Positions 9,257 through 17,451 of a stretch of DNA of 64,000 nucleotides are shown piece by piece. Position numbers and translations under genes: made by a program. The notes beneath the pieces are model-generated. The model was not told where the DNA came from. It saw nothing but the letters and a program-made list of their open reading frames with translations, and ran no database searches. How positions within the stretch are numbered: position 1 is the first letter of the stretch; each line of letters opens with the position of its first letter. Source of the stretch: Sulfurospirillum tamanense (lineage in GTDB: Bacteria; Campylobacterota; Campylobacteria; Campylobacterales; Campylobacteraceae); assembly GCF_016937535.1 (NCBI RefSeq), contig NZ_JAFHKK010000006.1, positions 38,661 through 102,660 on the forward strand, given 5' to 3'.

Positions 9257-9418
9257 GCGCGCTTTTTTACCAAAAATGGCGCATTAGACATCTTCGCAAC
9301 TATAGTGTATAAGACAAAAAAGCACCAAGGGTGCGCGGGCCCTGCGCCGAGCAGAACTCAGCGTTAGCGTAGTCTTTGGAGCTTTGCTTCAAAGGCGTAT
9401 CTAAAAAGAAGGAAAGAC
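9257..9418 (+). promoter_or_regulatory. Structured 5' leader of queF (possible RNA regulator)
   Basis: The ~160-nt region between moaA and queF is full of inverted repeats. AATGCGC (9254-9260) pairs with GCGCATT (9279-9285). GCACC (9322-9326) pairs with GGTGC (9330-9334). GCGC (9333-9336) flanks GGGCCC and pairs with GCGC (9344-9347). CTTTGGAGC (9374-9382) pairs with GCTTCAAAG (9386-9394) around a TTT loop. QueF and its transporter neighbour are classic preQ1-riboswitch targets, but I do not recognise the preQ1-I, II or III consensus. It may instead be a dispersed structured repeat. Confidence 0.4.
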
Positions 9419-9805
9419 GTGAAATACGGAGAGAAAATTATTACCACTTTTGATGTGGAAAAAGATTTGGAAGTGTGGCCCAATAAGCACCAAAAAAATT
9501 ATGTGATTCACATCACCTTGCCCGAATTTTGCTGTTTGTGTCCGCGCAGTGGGTATCCTGATTTTGCAACCATTAAGCTCGAATACATTCCCGATGCGTT
9601 AGTAGTAGAACTCAAAGCCATCAAGCTTTACATCAATAGCTTCATGACCCGCTCCATCAGCCACGAAGACAGTGCCAATGAAATCTACGACGTGCTAATG
9701 ACCAAACTTGCGCCAAAATGGCTCAAAGTCGTGGCCGATTTTAACCCCCGTGGTAACGTGCACACGGTGATTGAGATTGATTCTTCCGTGGTGTCTAAAG
9801 GGTAG
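9419..9805 (+). CDS. queF: NADPH-dependent 7-cyano-7-deazaguanine reductase
   Basis: QueF reduces preQ0 to preQ1 in queuosine biosynthesis. 128 residues is the length of the short, single-domain QueF type. The active-site segment LPEFCCLCPRSGYPDFA (about 35-51) contains the Cys that forms the thioimide with substrate, and SHEDSANEI (about 80-88) is the substrate-binding region. The start is GTG with AAGGAA upstream. It is followed after 2 bp by a YhhQ-type transporter, consistent with a queuosine operon. Confidence 0.93.
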   Translation: MKYGEKIITTFDVEKDLEVWPNKHQKNYVIHITLPEFCCLCPRSGYPDFATIKLEYIPDALVVELKAIKLYINSFMTRSISHEDSANEIYDVLMTKLAPKWLKVVADFNPRGNVHTVIEIDSSVVSKG

Positions 9806-9807
9806 AG

Positions 9808-10356
9808 ATGAGCTTAAAACAGACGTACATGTACGGGGCGGTTTTTGCCCTGCTCATTGCTTTGGCTAATTACACGGTACAATTTGCTATCAATGAATGG
9901 ATTACGTACGGGGCATTGTTATACCCTTTTACGTTTTTGATGTCCGATATTCTTTCAGAACGCTACACCAAACAAGAAACCCTTAAAGTGGTGCGTGTTG
10001 GGGTGGTGCTTGCCATCGTGCCTACCTTGCTCGTAGCTGATGGAAGAATCGCTTTTGCGTCCATCGTGACCTTTTTACTCATTCAACAATTTGATGTGGT
10101 TATTTTCCATGCTCTTAAGAAAAAATTTGAAAAACTGTGGTGGTTGCGCAACAACGGCAGCACCTTAACATCCCAACTGTTTGACACGGCGCTGTTTTTT
10201 ACTTTGGCGTTTGGGGGCACGATGCCCACTTCTATGCTTGTGAAACTCATCATCGGAGACTATTTAGTCAAGGTTGCCTTAGCCCTTTTAGACACCCCAT
10301 TTTTTTACCTCTTTGCCATTAAACTACAAAACAAAACCTTACGCAAACACCTTTAG
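9808..10356 (+). CDS. YhhQ-family queuosine precursor transporter
   Basis: A 182-residue integral membrane protein with about six hydrophobic segments. It has the family pattern of a Tyr/Phe-rich second helix (YGALLYPFTFLMSDILSERYTK) and a DTALFF helix. YhhQ proteins import preQ0 or preQ1. The position directly after queF supports that role here. Its stop overlaps the stop of the convergent moeA-like gene by 4 bp. Confidence 0.87.
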   Translation: MSLKQTYMYGAVFALLIALANYTVQFAINEWITYGALLYPFTFLMSDILSERYTKQETLKVVRVGVVLAIVPTLLVADGRIAFASIVTFLLIQQFDVVIFHALKKKFEKLWWLRNNGSTLTSQLFDTALFFTLAFGGTMPTSMLVKLIIGDYLVKVALALLDTPFFYLFAIKLQNKTLRKHL

Positions 10357-11462
10357 CTCCACGCCAAAAACGACCGAAATGTTACGCCCTCACCTGTATT
10401 TAGGGGGCGGTTTGTCTCCGTTAGGATAAACCCATTGCAGTGGTTGAGCACGTTAATCATCCCCGCAGCAATCTGCTTGGGATGAAACGCCCTTCCATCA
10501 AAAAAGCCCGGCACGATACTTTGAGAATACGGATGGGCTTTAATGGAGCTTGCGGTAATCGTAGTAATGAGCCCTTGGGCTTCGTCCATGCCATACAGTT
10601 GGCGAATCAGCGCTGCGCCAATCACCTCAAAACCCAGCAAAGAAGACATAGGAAGGCCAGGAAGGTGCACAACGGGTGTTGTGTCCAAAAAACTCAATGC
10701 CGTTAACCCCGCGGGCGCCATGGCAACCCCTTTAAAAAGGGTGCGCAAAGGGCCAGAATCTAACAAAGAATGCATGGCGTCTTGGGCGCTCATCCCGCCG
10801 CTTGTAATAATGGCATCCACATTATGTAATGCACCAAGGGTAGCTAAAATAGCTTCAGGAGTATCGCTGGTGTGGGTGATGGTAGCCGTGCGCGCGCCCA
10901 TCATTTCACCACGTGCGGCCATGGTGTAAGCGTTAGAATTATAAATGTGACCAGTTTTAGGGGCTTCTTGCACATCGATAAGTTCATCCCCAATGCCCAC
11001 ATACGCAATGCGCGCTTCTTTAATGACACGCAAGGTGTGCATCCCTTGGCTGGCAAGATTAGTGATGTCAAAAGGGCCTATTTTTTGCCCTTTTTGCACA
11101 AGACACTCGCCTTTGGTGATGTCTTCGCCTTGGGCTTTAATGAAACTGTCTTCTGGCACAATCGAGGCAGGGTCGCATGTACTTAAGGCTTCATTTTCCA
11201 CGATGCATGCGGTGTTTTCAGGCACCCGCCCTCCGGTGGAAATGGAGGCAAGCCCTTCAAAAGAGGTTAAAGGCAAGGCGCCATAGGGAACAATCTTGCC
11301 ATCGCGCAAGGAGATAGGAAAAGGGGGCACGGAAAAATGCGCAAGTACAGGCTCAGCACTGATGCGCCCAAAGGCTTTCATGAGTGGCACGGTTTCGGCG
11401 GTTTGTAGTGGGGTGATGCAAGAAGCAATGTGCGCAAGGGCATCGCTTAGGCTTAGTTTCAC
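10353..11462 (-). CDS. Divergent MoeA-family molybdenum insertion protein
   Basis: MoeA catalyses insertion of molybdate into adenylated molybdopterin. The fold is recognisable over 369 residues: PPFPISLRDG (about 46-55), GDELID (about 157), ITSGGMS (about 218) and the C-terminal barrel. Two hallmark motifs are altered: the usual PPFxxSxMDGYA reads PPFPISLRDGKI, and TSGGVSxGxxD reads TSGGMSAQDAM. The catalytic region is therefore not standard, and this may be a second, specialised or weak MoeA paralog. It is convergent with the queuosine transporter and divergent from the membrane protein at 11525. Confidence 0.8.
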   Translation of the reverse strand: MKLSLSDALAHIASCITPLQTAETVPLMKAFGRISAEPVLAHFSVPPFPISLRDGKIVPYGALPLTSFEGLASISTGGRVPENTACIVENEALSTCDPASIVPEDSFIKAQGEDITKGECLVQKGQKIGPFDITNLASQGMHTLRVIKEARIAYVGIGDELIDVQEAPKTGHIYNSNAYTMAARGEMMGARTATITHTSDTPEAILATLGALHNVDAIITSGGMSAQDAMHSLLDSGPLRTLFKGVAMAPAGLTALSFLDTTPVVHLPGLPMSSLLGFEVIGAALIRQLYGMDEAQGLITTITASSIKAHPYSQSIVPGFFDGRAFHPKQIAAGMINVLNHCNGFILTETNRPLNTGEGVTFRSFLAWS

Positions 11463-11524
11463 GCACGGACTCCTTTGGGGATTTTTGGTATTATACCTTT
11501 TTCAAAAATACCCAAGGAATAACA

Positions 11525-11929
11525 ATGGATGAATTATTGCGCATGAGCGTGTTTTTGCACCTTGTGTTTGTAGCACTTACCTTTGCAGTAGCGGCGTTAC
11601 ATGTAAGCCTTTTGTGGTTCATAAAAGAGGCGCAAAGGCTGGGCAAAAAGATACACACACTTATTCCTGTGTATTACTTTTTGCTCAGTTGTCTTTTTTT
11701 TACAGGGCTTATTGCGTGGGCGGCGTTGCATTTTTATTTCTCCCATGCGGTGGTTACCATGGTGGTAGTGTGGGTGTTGATGCTAGGTGGAAGCATGAAG
11801 GCATATAGTCTGTTTAAGCGCACAAAAACCACAAATGCCCACGAAGCACAACAGCGCTTTGTGGCGTTTGCTAAAAAGAAATACCTTTTTGACATCTTTG
11901 TGCTGGGACTACTTGTTGCCATTGCCTAA
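11525..11929 (+). CDS. Hypothetical four-helix membrane protein
   Basis: 134 residues with four hydrophobic helices (about 8-32, 47-70, 74-97, 118-134) and short charged loops. I do not recognise the family. The third codon block includes a TTACATGTAA repeat read as ALHVS. It ends 11 bp before rsmE and is probably transcribed with it. Confidence 0.75.
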   Translation: MDELLRMSVFLHLVFVALTFAVAALHVSLLWFIKEAQRLGKKIHTLIPVYYFLLSCLFFTGLIAWAALHFYFSHAVVTMVVVWVLMLGGSMKAYSLFKRTKTTNAHEAQQRFVAFAKKKYLFDIFVLGLLVAIA

Positions 11930-11940
11930 AAGGAATACCC

Positions 11941-12606
11941 ATGCAATTTGTCTATGATGCACGTGCGGGAGAGCGCGTGTTAACCCTTGAGGGCGAAATC
12001 TTTACACACCTCTTTAAATCTCGCCGTATGCGCCACGAAGAGTCTTTACATGTAAGGAATTTGGTGGACGGGAATGCGTACGTTTATCGCCTTGAGGCCA
12101 TAACGCGAAACAAGGCACACGCCCTTTTGGAACAAACTTTGCCTTTGCCTGAAATGGCCCAACATGAGGTGAATGTAGGGTGGGCAGTGGTGGAACAAAA
12201 AAGCATCGAAAAAGTGTTGCCCATGCTTAATGAAATGGGTGTCAAAAAAATCGGCTTTGTTCAGAGTGATTTTTCCCAAGGCCGCGTTACGCTAGATATG
12301 GCCAGATTGCAACGCATTTTAATCAACTCTTGCCAACAGTGCGGAAGAGGGGATTTGCTCACATGGGAGCACTTTGAGAGTGTCGAAGCGTGGTGTGAAG
12401 CCTACCCTGAGGGGGTGGTTGTGGATTTTTCATCAAACCGCTTGGGCGAGGCAAAACCCCATGCATTTTTAGTGGGCTGCGAGGGCGGTTTTAGCCCAAA
12501 AGAACGGGCTTTGTTTGAGAATAAAACCGTGGTAGGTTTGGGAAGCCCTTATATTTTACGTAGCGAAAGTGCAGTGGTGGCAATGGCAGCAAAGATTTTG
12601 ACCTAA
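11941..12606 (+). CDS. rsmE: 16S rRNA m3U1498 methyltransferase
   Basis: A SPOUT methyltransferase that modifies U1498 of 16S rRNA. The knot motifs GCEGGFSPKE (~180-189) and GLGSPYILRSESAVVAM (~199-215) are present; ILR-ETA is the family signature, here ILRSESA. 221 residues, slightly short. A PUA-like N-terminal domain precedes. A TTACATGTAA repeat encodes SLHVR near residue 37. It heads the run that is syntenic, from memory, with C. jejuni Cj0156c to Cj0146c. Confidence 0.92.
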   Translation: MQFVYDARAGERVLTLEGEIFTHLFKSRRMRHEESLHVRNLVDGNAYVYRLEAITRNKAHALLEQTLPLPEMAQHEVNVGWAVVEQKSIEKVLPMLNEMGVKKIGFVQSDFSQGRVTLDMARLQRILINSCQQCGRGDLLTWEHFESVEAWCEAYPEGVVVDFSSNRLGEAKPHAFLVGCEGGFSPKERALFENKTVVGLGSPYILRSESAVVAMAAKILT

Positions 12607-12613
12607 AAAAACC

Positions 12614-12641
12614 TTGAAAAAGGCTGAACTTTCTGTTATAC
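12614..12641 (+). promoter_or_regulatory. Sigma-70 promoter for rpmE
   Basis: TTGAAA (12614-12619), a 16-bp spacer and TTATAC (12636-12641) make a good sigma-70 promoter just after rsmE. Transcription would start near 12648 and leave a ~70-nt leader before rpmE. Confidence 0.6.
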
Positions 12642-12655
12642 TTCCACTCCCCTCC

Positions 12656-12685
12656 CAATAGAGCAGTGGACTGCTTGGTCTATTG
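12656..12685 (+). promoter_or_regulatory. Nested hairpin in the rpmE leader
   Basis: CAATAGA (12656-12662) pairs with TCTATTG (12679-12685). Inside it GCAG (12663-12666) pairs with CTGC (12671-12674). It lies between the predicted promoter and rpmE and lacks a T-run, so it is not a terminator. L31 leaders that bind the protein are known in other phyla; an equivalent here is inference. Confidence 0.5.
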
Positions 12686-12719
12686 CATTTGATTTTACAA
12701 GAGAACGAAGGACTATCCG

Positions 12720-12920
12720 ATGAAAAAAGAAATTCATCCCCAATACGTAGAATGCACGGTTTCATGTGCATGTGGTAATAGTTTTGTTACAACCTCTAAC
12801 AAGCCAGAAATGCGCATTGACATCTGTAATGCGTGCCATCCTTTTTTCACAGGCAGTGAAAAAATTGTAGATGCGGCCGGTCGTGTTGAGAAGTTTAAGC
12901 GAAAATACAACCTCCAGTAA
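12720..12920 (+). CDS. rpmE: 50S ribosomal protein L31 (zinc type)
   Basis: A 66-residue L31 with the zinc-binding cysteines CACG (17-20) and CNAC (37-40). It begins MKKEIHP and ends RKYNLQ, as in related bacteria. Ribosome site AAGGA lies 7 nt before the ATG. It has its own promoter and a hairpin leader. The zinc-free L31 form (RpmE2) is not in the window. Confidence 0.97.
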   Translation: MKKEIHPQYVECTVSCACGNSFVTTSNKPEMRIDICNACHPFFTGSEKIVDAAGRVEKFKRKYNLQ

Positions 12921-12938
12921 GTGCAGTTGTAACACCTC

Positions 12939-13754
12939 GTGTTATCATTCATTCCTACGCCGATAGGAAATTTAGAAGACATTTCGCAAAGGAGCCTTCG
13001 GCTCCTTGCTTCTGCTACCCTCCTTTTTTGTGAAGACACCCGCGAAACCAAACGCCTTTTAGCTCTCCTTGTTCAGCGTTATGGAATGGAAAGTTCCCCA
13101 AAAACCTTTATTTCCCTTCATTCTCACAATGAAAACGAAGTTCTAAAAACCCTCGATCCTGCTCTTTTAACCCAGCCTTGCTGTTATGTGAGTGACGCAG
13201 GGATGCCTGCCATTAGCGACCCAGGTGCTGCTTTGGTAAAGTTTTGCCAAGATCATGGCATTGGCTACGAAATCATTCCTGGTGCCAATGCTGCCTTGCT
13301 CGCGTATGCTGCAAGCGGTTTTGAAGAGACCGCCTTTAGTTTTTTTGGATTCTTACCCCACAAGGGCAGAGAGCGAGAAATTGCGCTGGATAAATTGCTT
13401 GCCCATGGGTTGAATGTGGTGTTGTATGAGTCGCCCCACCGCATCGAAAAACTTATGGAAGAGTTGGTTCAAAAAGCGCCCCAGCGCCCCCTTTTTGCCA
13501 TCAAAGAAGCCACCAAAAAACACGAAAAAATGTTCAAAGGTTCGGCCTTACATGTAAGCACCCTGATGCAAGAAGCAAACCTTAAAGGCGAGTGGGCATT
13601 GGTGATTCAGGCGGTGCCTTCGGAGGCTGCCACAACGCCTTTGGTGGTTCAAGATATTTTAACACTCTCTCTTCCTCCTAAAGAAAAAGCAAAATTACTC
13701 GCCAAAATGACAGGCGAAAGTGTCAAAGTGTGGTACCAAAGGCTCCAAACGTAG
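12939..13754 (+). CDS. rsmI: 16S rRNA 2'-O-ribose C1402 methyltransferase
   Basis: RsmI methylates the ribose of C1402 in 16S rRNA. N-terminal PTPIGNLEDIS and CEDTRETKRLL are family signatures, as are SDAGMPAISDPG and IPGANAALLA. 271 residues. The only sensible start is GTG at 12939, 18 bp after rpmE and without a clear ribosome site, so translation may depend on coupling. A TTACATGTAA repeat encodes ALHVS near residue 205. Confidence 0.93.
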   Translation: MLSFIPTPIGNLEDISQRSLRLLASATLLFCEDTRETKRLLALLVQRYGMESSPKTFISLHSHNENEVLKTLDPALLTQPCCYVSDAGMPAISDPGAALVKFCQDHGIGYEIIPGANAALLAYAASGFEETAFSFFGFLPHKGREREIALDKLLAHGLNVVLYESPHRIEKLMEELVQKAPQRPLFAIKEATKKHEKMFKGSALHVSTLMQEANLKGEWALVIQAVPSEAATTPLVVQDILTLSLPPKEKAKLLAKMTGESVKVWYQRLQT

Positions 13755-13801
13755 GCTCCTTATAAGTCAATATTTAAGGGAATTTGGCTACACTCGTCCC
13801 C

Positions 13802-14485
13802 ATGATAATCTATGGCAAACAACTCTTTTTTTACCTACTTGACAACGCTCCTGAGCGGTTGCGTACCCTCTACCTTGCAAAAGAGTGCGAAAAGAAACTC
13901 TTCTCTCGCATTGCGGCACTAAAGCGCCCTATTGTGCGGCTAGACGAGCGCCATGCGCAAGCTTTAGCAAAGGGCGGCAATCATCAAGGGTTCCTCGCGG
14001 AAATTACCCCCTTGGAGCCCACGCCTTTGGAGGCGTTAAAGCAAGGCAACTTTTTGGTCATGCTTTATGGCTTGACAGACATGGGCAACATTGGCGCAAT
14101 CTGTCGCAGTGCCTATGCGTTTGGTGCGGATGGGGTTATCGTGGCAAACATCAAGCACCTTGCCCTAGAAAATGTGTTGCGTACCAGTAGTGGCGCAGCG
14201 TTTGCTATGCCTATTGCCCACGCGCCAGATGGTCTTGGCACGATGAATGAGCTTGTTCAAAGTGGGTTTACTCTTTATGGTGCGGATGCAAAAGGGGAAG
14301 ATGTGCGCAAGGTTGCTTTAGCGCAAAAGAAAGTTTTGGTCCTTGGCAGCGAAGGGGAGGGAATTCCCAGTAAAGCCCTGCACCGATGCCACTATAAAGT
14401 GGCCATCCCTATGGCGAGAGCCTTTGACTCTCTCAACGTCAGTGCTGCCGCGGCAGTATTATGTGATAGGATAGCCAATGCGTGA
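13802..14485 (+). CDS. TrmH/SpoU-family 23S rRNA 2'-O-methyltransferase (RlmB-like)
   Basis: A SPOUT methyltransferase of about 227 residues. It has the three conserved blocks: D-MGNIGAICRSAYAFGADGV (~90-110), LVLGSEGEGI (~180) and IPMARAFDSLNVSAAAAVL (~200-220). The start is taken as the ATG at 13802 (MIIYGKQ, like other RlmB proteins) rather than the TTG at 13784, which lies too close to the AAGGG. It overlaps the next gene by 8 bp. Which nucleotide it modifies is not shown by sequence; G2251 is the RlmB target. Confidence 0.87.
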   Translation: MIIYGKQLFFYLLDNAPERLRTLYLAKECEKKLFSRIAALKRPIVRLDERHAQALAKGGNHQGFLAEITPLEPTPLEALKQGNFLVMLYGLTDMGNIGAICRSAYAFGADGVIVANIKHLALENVLRTSSGAAFAMPIAHAPDGLGTMNELVQSGFTLYGADAKGEDVRKVALAQKKVLVLGSEGEGIPSKALHRCHYKVAIPMARAFDSLNVSAAAAVLCDRIANA

Positions 14486-15416
14486 TATGACAACACTGGA
14501 AGAAGTGGGCCTACAAGAAGTTTCCCGTAAGACACATATTGAAGTCAAGACATTACAGTATATGGTCAACAAAGAGTTTGATAAACTGAGCCGTATCAAT
14601 ACCCTTGGTTTTTTAAAGATCCTAAGCCGCGAGTTTCACTTGGACTTGAGTGGCTGGCAAGAGGAATTTGAAGAGTACTGGAAAAGTACCAAGGGGCAAG
14701 AAGAAACCAAAGAGCCCACGTTTGTACTTAGTAGTTCCAAGCGTTCATCCAAGCCAATGTGGTTGCTAATACTCCTTCTTGGAGGATTGGGTGCTGGGGT
14801 GTGGTATTTTGATGCGTGGGGAAAAATACAAACCTATCTTGAAAATCAAAATACCGCAAAAGAGGCTCCCATTGCCTTTACGGTAGCGCCCATTGTGGAA
14901 GAGACAAAAGAGTCCCTAGAGCTTGTGCAACAAGTTCCAGCAGAGGCTTTAGAAGAAAACAACCAAACACAAACACTTTTAGTTTCTCCTCAAGGCTCTG
15001 AAGAAACATCTTTACATGTAAACACTGTCCAAGAAGAGCCAGCACCAGAAGTCGCAGTACAAGAGAACCTAGCCCAAGAAAGTAATACACAAGAGCCAGT
15101 TCAAGCCTCTTCCGCCCAGAGTGCCACTGTAAACGCTAAAGAAGGCATCATTCTCCCCAATGTAAACATTTGGGTGGGCGTTGTCTACCTTGACACAAAA
15201 AAACGCGCATCTCACTTGAGCCAAGACCCCATCACGTTGGATTTTTCAAGAGAGCAAATCATTACAACAGGACACGGGAATTTTACATTCATAAACGGGG
15301 AAGAACGCCATGAGTACACCGCCCAGTTACCCAAACGGTTTCATGTCAAAGACGGAACACTTAGAGAAATAACCCAACAAGAGTTTGTTGCGCTCAATGG
15401 GGGCAGCAATTGGTAA
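14478..15416 (+). CDS. Helix-turn-helix membrane protein (RodZ-like architecture)
   Basis: 312 residues. An N-terminal cytoplasmic helix-turn-helix (LQEVSRKTHIEVKTLQYMVNKEFDKLSRINTLGFLKIL, ~10-50) is followed by a linker, one transmembrane helix (~93-113), a Glu/Gln-rich low-complexity stretch (~125-215) and a C-terminal beta-rich periplasmic domain. This order is that of RodZ, which links MreB to the cell wall, but overall similarity looks low and the Campylobacter homologue is normally listed as hypothetical. It is coupled to the rRNA methylase before it and overlaps the next gene by 7 bp. A palindrome copy encodes SLHVN. Confidence 0.75.
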   Translation: MRDMTTLEEVGLQEVSRKTHIEVKTLQYMVNKEFDKLSRINTLGFLKILSREFHLDLSGWQEEFEEYWKSTKGQEETKEPTFVLSSSKRSSKPMWLLILLLGGLGAGVWYFDAWGKIQTYLENQNTAKEAPIAFTVAPIVEETKESLELVQQVPAEALEENNQTQTLLVSPQGSEETSLHVNTVQEEPAPEVAVQENLAQESNTQEPVQASSAQSATVNAKEGIILPNVNIWVGVVYLDTKKRASHLSQDPITLDFSREQIITTGHGNFTFINGEERHEYTAQLPKRFHVKDGTLREITQQEFVALNGGSNW

Positions 15417-16225
15417 AACCCTTTGTTTTGGCGGCAGCATTGGTATGCATGCTTAATGCTTCTACACTTGAAAAAACCCTTGTTCAGTTTATGGGAGAAG
15501 GAGCATACCAATCTCAACGCAACCTAGTGCGTATTTTGTTTAACGACGAAGCCCGTTACATGAAAGGGGAGTCTCCCAATACCCTTGAAATATTAAAAAC
15601 CTTAAAAGAACATGGCCTTTTGCGCCTCATGTACACCGAGGCGCGCGCTGTGGAGCTTTCGTTTTATGCCACAGAAAACCCCTTGTTGTTCATGCGCATC
15701 GTGAACGAATCCCTCCAGGCAATGGGCTACACCTTTTATTTGACCCAAAAAATGGAAAAAAACAAAGAAGGCATTATGTGGGTCATTGCCATGAATACCC
15801 AGCATGTTGTAGATCCTGTGTTGTTGTCGCGTCAAATTGCCTTACGTGGTGGTACGATTGAGGCAATTAGTAAAGACACACAGGGCCAGTGGCGCTATGT
15901 AATTGATTTGAAAGAGGCAAAAGCAAAGGTGGAGCCCCATCCTCTAAATACCACTGTAGCTCTAGGTAACCCTATTAACCCCTATTGGGTAAATGTTTCA
16001 GAGGCAAACCGCATGACATTGCGTTCCCATGCAGCAGACCGATGGTTTCCTCGTGTGGCCTTTTTTGATAAAACATTGCACGTTATTGAAGAGGTCCAAG
16101 AGGAGAACTCTCGTGCTCAACTTCGACTTAGTATTCCTGAAAATGCTGCTTATGCACGCATTGAAGACCGTTATACGCTAGACAACATAAAGCGAGGCCT
16201 AAGCCTTTACCTTGAGAGGAGATGA
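15410..16225 (+). CDS. Conserved periplasmic protein of unknown function
   Basis: 271 residues starting at a TTG that overlaps the end of the RodZ-like gene. A signal peptide (VKPFVLAAALVCMLNAS) is present. The rest is mixed alpha/beta with no motif I recognise. It is conserved in position next to the preceding membrane protein in Campylobacter (I recall the Cj0151c/Cj0152c pair), so the two may form one envelope complex. GGGGGC upstream could act as the ribosome site. Function unknown. Confidence 0.75.
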   Translation: MVKPFVLAAALVCMLNASTLEKTLVQFMGEGAYQSQRNLVRILFNDEARYMKGESPNTLEILKTLKEHGLLRLMYTEARAVELSFYATENPLLFMRIVNESLQAMGYTFYLTQKMEKNKEGIMWVIAMNTQHVVDPVLLSRQIALRGGTIEAISKDTQGQWRYVIDLKEAKAKVEPHPLNTTVALGNPINPYWVNVSEANRMTLRSHAADRWFPRVAFFDKTLHVIEEVQEENSRAQLRLSIPENAAYARIEDRYTLDNIKRGLSLYLERR

Positions 16226-16230
16226 GTAAG

Positions 16231-17448
16231 ATGTTTGATGAAATTAGGTTTAACACGATTGAGCGCCTTCCTAACTATGTATTTGCTGAAGTCAATGCCA
16301 TCAAACTCGCTGCCAGACGTGCAGGCGAAGATATCATCGACTTTTCTATGGGAAACCCTGATGGCAGAACGCCTCAGCACATCATTGATAAACTGGTAGA
16401 ATCTGCCCAAAAAGACAAAACCCACGGCTATTCGGCCAGTCAGGGGATTTATAAACTCCGTCTTGCGATTTGCAATTGGTATAAGCGCAAATACAATGTG
16501 CACTTAGACCCAGAAACAGAAGCAGTTGTTGCCCTTGGAAGCAAAGAAGGGTTTGTGCACTTGGTGCATGCCATCATTAATCCTGGCGATGTGGCCGTGG
16601 TGCCAGAACCCGCCTATCCTATTCATACCCAAGCGTTTATCATTGCGGGGGGTAGTGTGCACAAAATGGGAATAGAGTTCAATGAAGCCTTTGAGCTGGA
16701 TGAAAATGCCTTTTTTGAAAAACTCCAAAAAACTTTTCACGATTCTATTCCAAAACCCAAATTTGTTGTGGTGAATTTTCCCCATAATCCCACAACGGTG
16801 ACAGTAGAGAAGAGTTTTTATGAGCGTTTGGTGGCGATGGCTAAAAAAGAACGTTTTTATATCATCAGCGACATCGCCTATGCAGATTTGACTTTTGATG
16901 GGTATAAAACCCCTTCCATTTTTGAAGTAGAAGGGGCTAAAGATGTTGCGGTAGAGAGCTACACGCTTTCCAAAAGTTACAACATGGCGGGATGGCGCGT
17001 GGGATTTGTGGTGGGCAATAGCAAGCTTATTACGGCCCTTAAAAAAATTAAATCTTGGTTTGACTATGGGATGTTCACCCCCATTCAAGTAGCTGCAACC
17101 GTTGCACTGGATGGGCCGCAAGAGTGTGTGGAGGAGATTAGAAACACCTATGAAAAGCGCAGGGATATTTTATTAGAAGCTTTTGCGAATGCAGGTTGGG
17201 AGATGGCAAAACCCCGTTCAAGCATGTTTATTTGGGCAAAACTTCCTCTGTGTGCACAACACCTTGGAAGCCTTGAGTTTTCAAAACAACTTTTAACCAA
17301 AGCCAAGGTCGCAGTGAGCCCAGGGGTTGGGTTTGGGGAGCAAGGTGATGGGTATGTGCGTATTGCACTCATTGAAAACGAAAACCGCATCCGCCAAGCG
17401 GCACGCAATGTAAAAAAATACCTCAAAGAATTACAGGAAGGAAAATAA
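16231..17448 (+). CDS. PLP-dependent class I/II aminotransferase
   Basis: A fold-type I aminotransferase, about 405 residues. SYTLSKSYNMAGWR (~245-258) holds the PLP-binding Lys. FSMGNPDG, VVNFPHNPT and SDIAYADL are also conserved. It resembles alanine or LL-diaminopimelate-type aminotransferases (AlaC, DapL group). Its place before hom, and near dapB, suggests aspartate-family metabolism. AGGAG at 16217-16221 is 9 nt before the ATG at 16231; the in-frame ATG at 16222 touches the ribosome site and is less likely. Substrate unresolved. Confidence 0.88.
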   Translation: MFDEIRFNTIERLPNYVFAEVNAIKLAARRAGEDIIDFSMGNPDGRTPQHIIDKLVESAQKDKTHGYSASQGIYKLRLAICNWYKRKYNVHLDPETEAVVALGSKEGFVHLVHAIINPGDVAVVPEPAYPIHTQAFIIAGGSVHKMGIEFNEAFELDENAFFEKLQKTFHDSIPKPKFVVVNFPHNPTTVTVEKSFYERLVAMAKKERFYIISDIAYADLTFDGYKTPSIFEVEGAKDVAVESYTLSKSYNMAGWRVGFVVGNSKLITALKKIKSWFDYGMFTPIQVAATVALDGPQECVEEIRNTYEKRRDILLEAFANAGWEMAKPRSSMFIWAKLPLCAQHLGSLEFSKQLLTKAKVAVSPGVGFGEQGDGYVRIALIENENRIRQAARNVKKYLKELQEGK

Positions 17449-17451
17449 GGC

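Noticed and set aside
9257..9418. Known preQ1 riboswitch before queF
   Set aside because: I could not find the preQ1-I, II or III consensus; the region is kept only as a structured leader.
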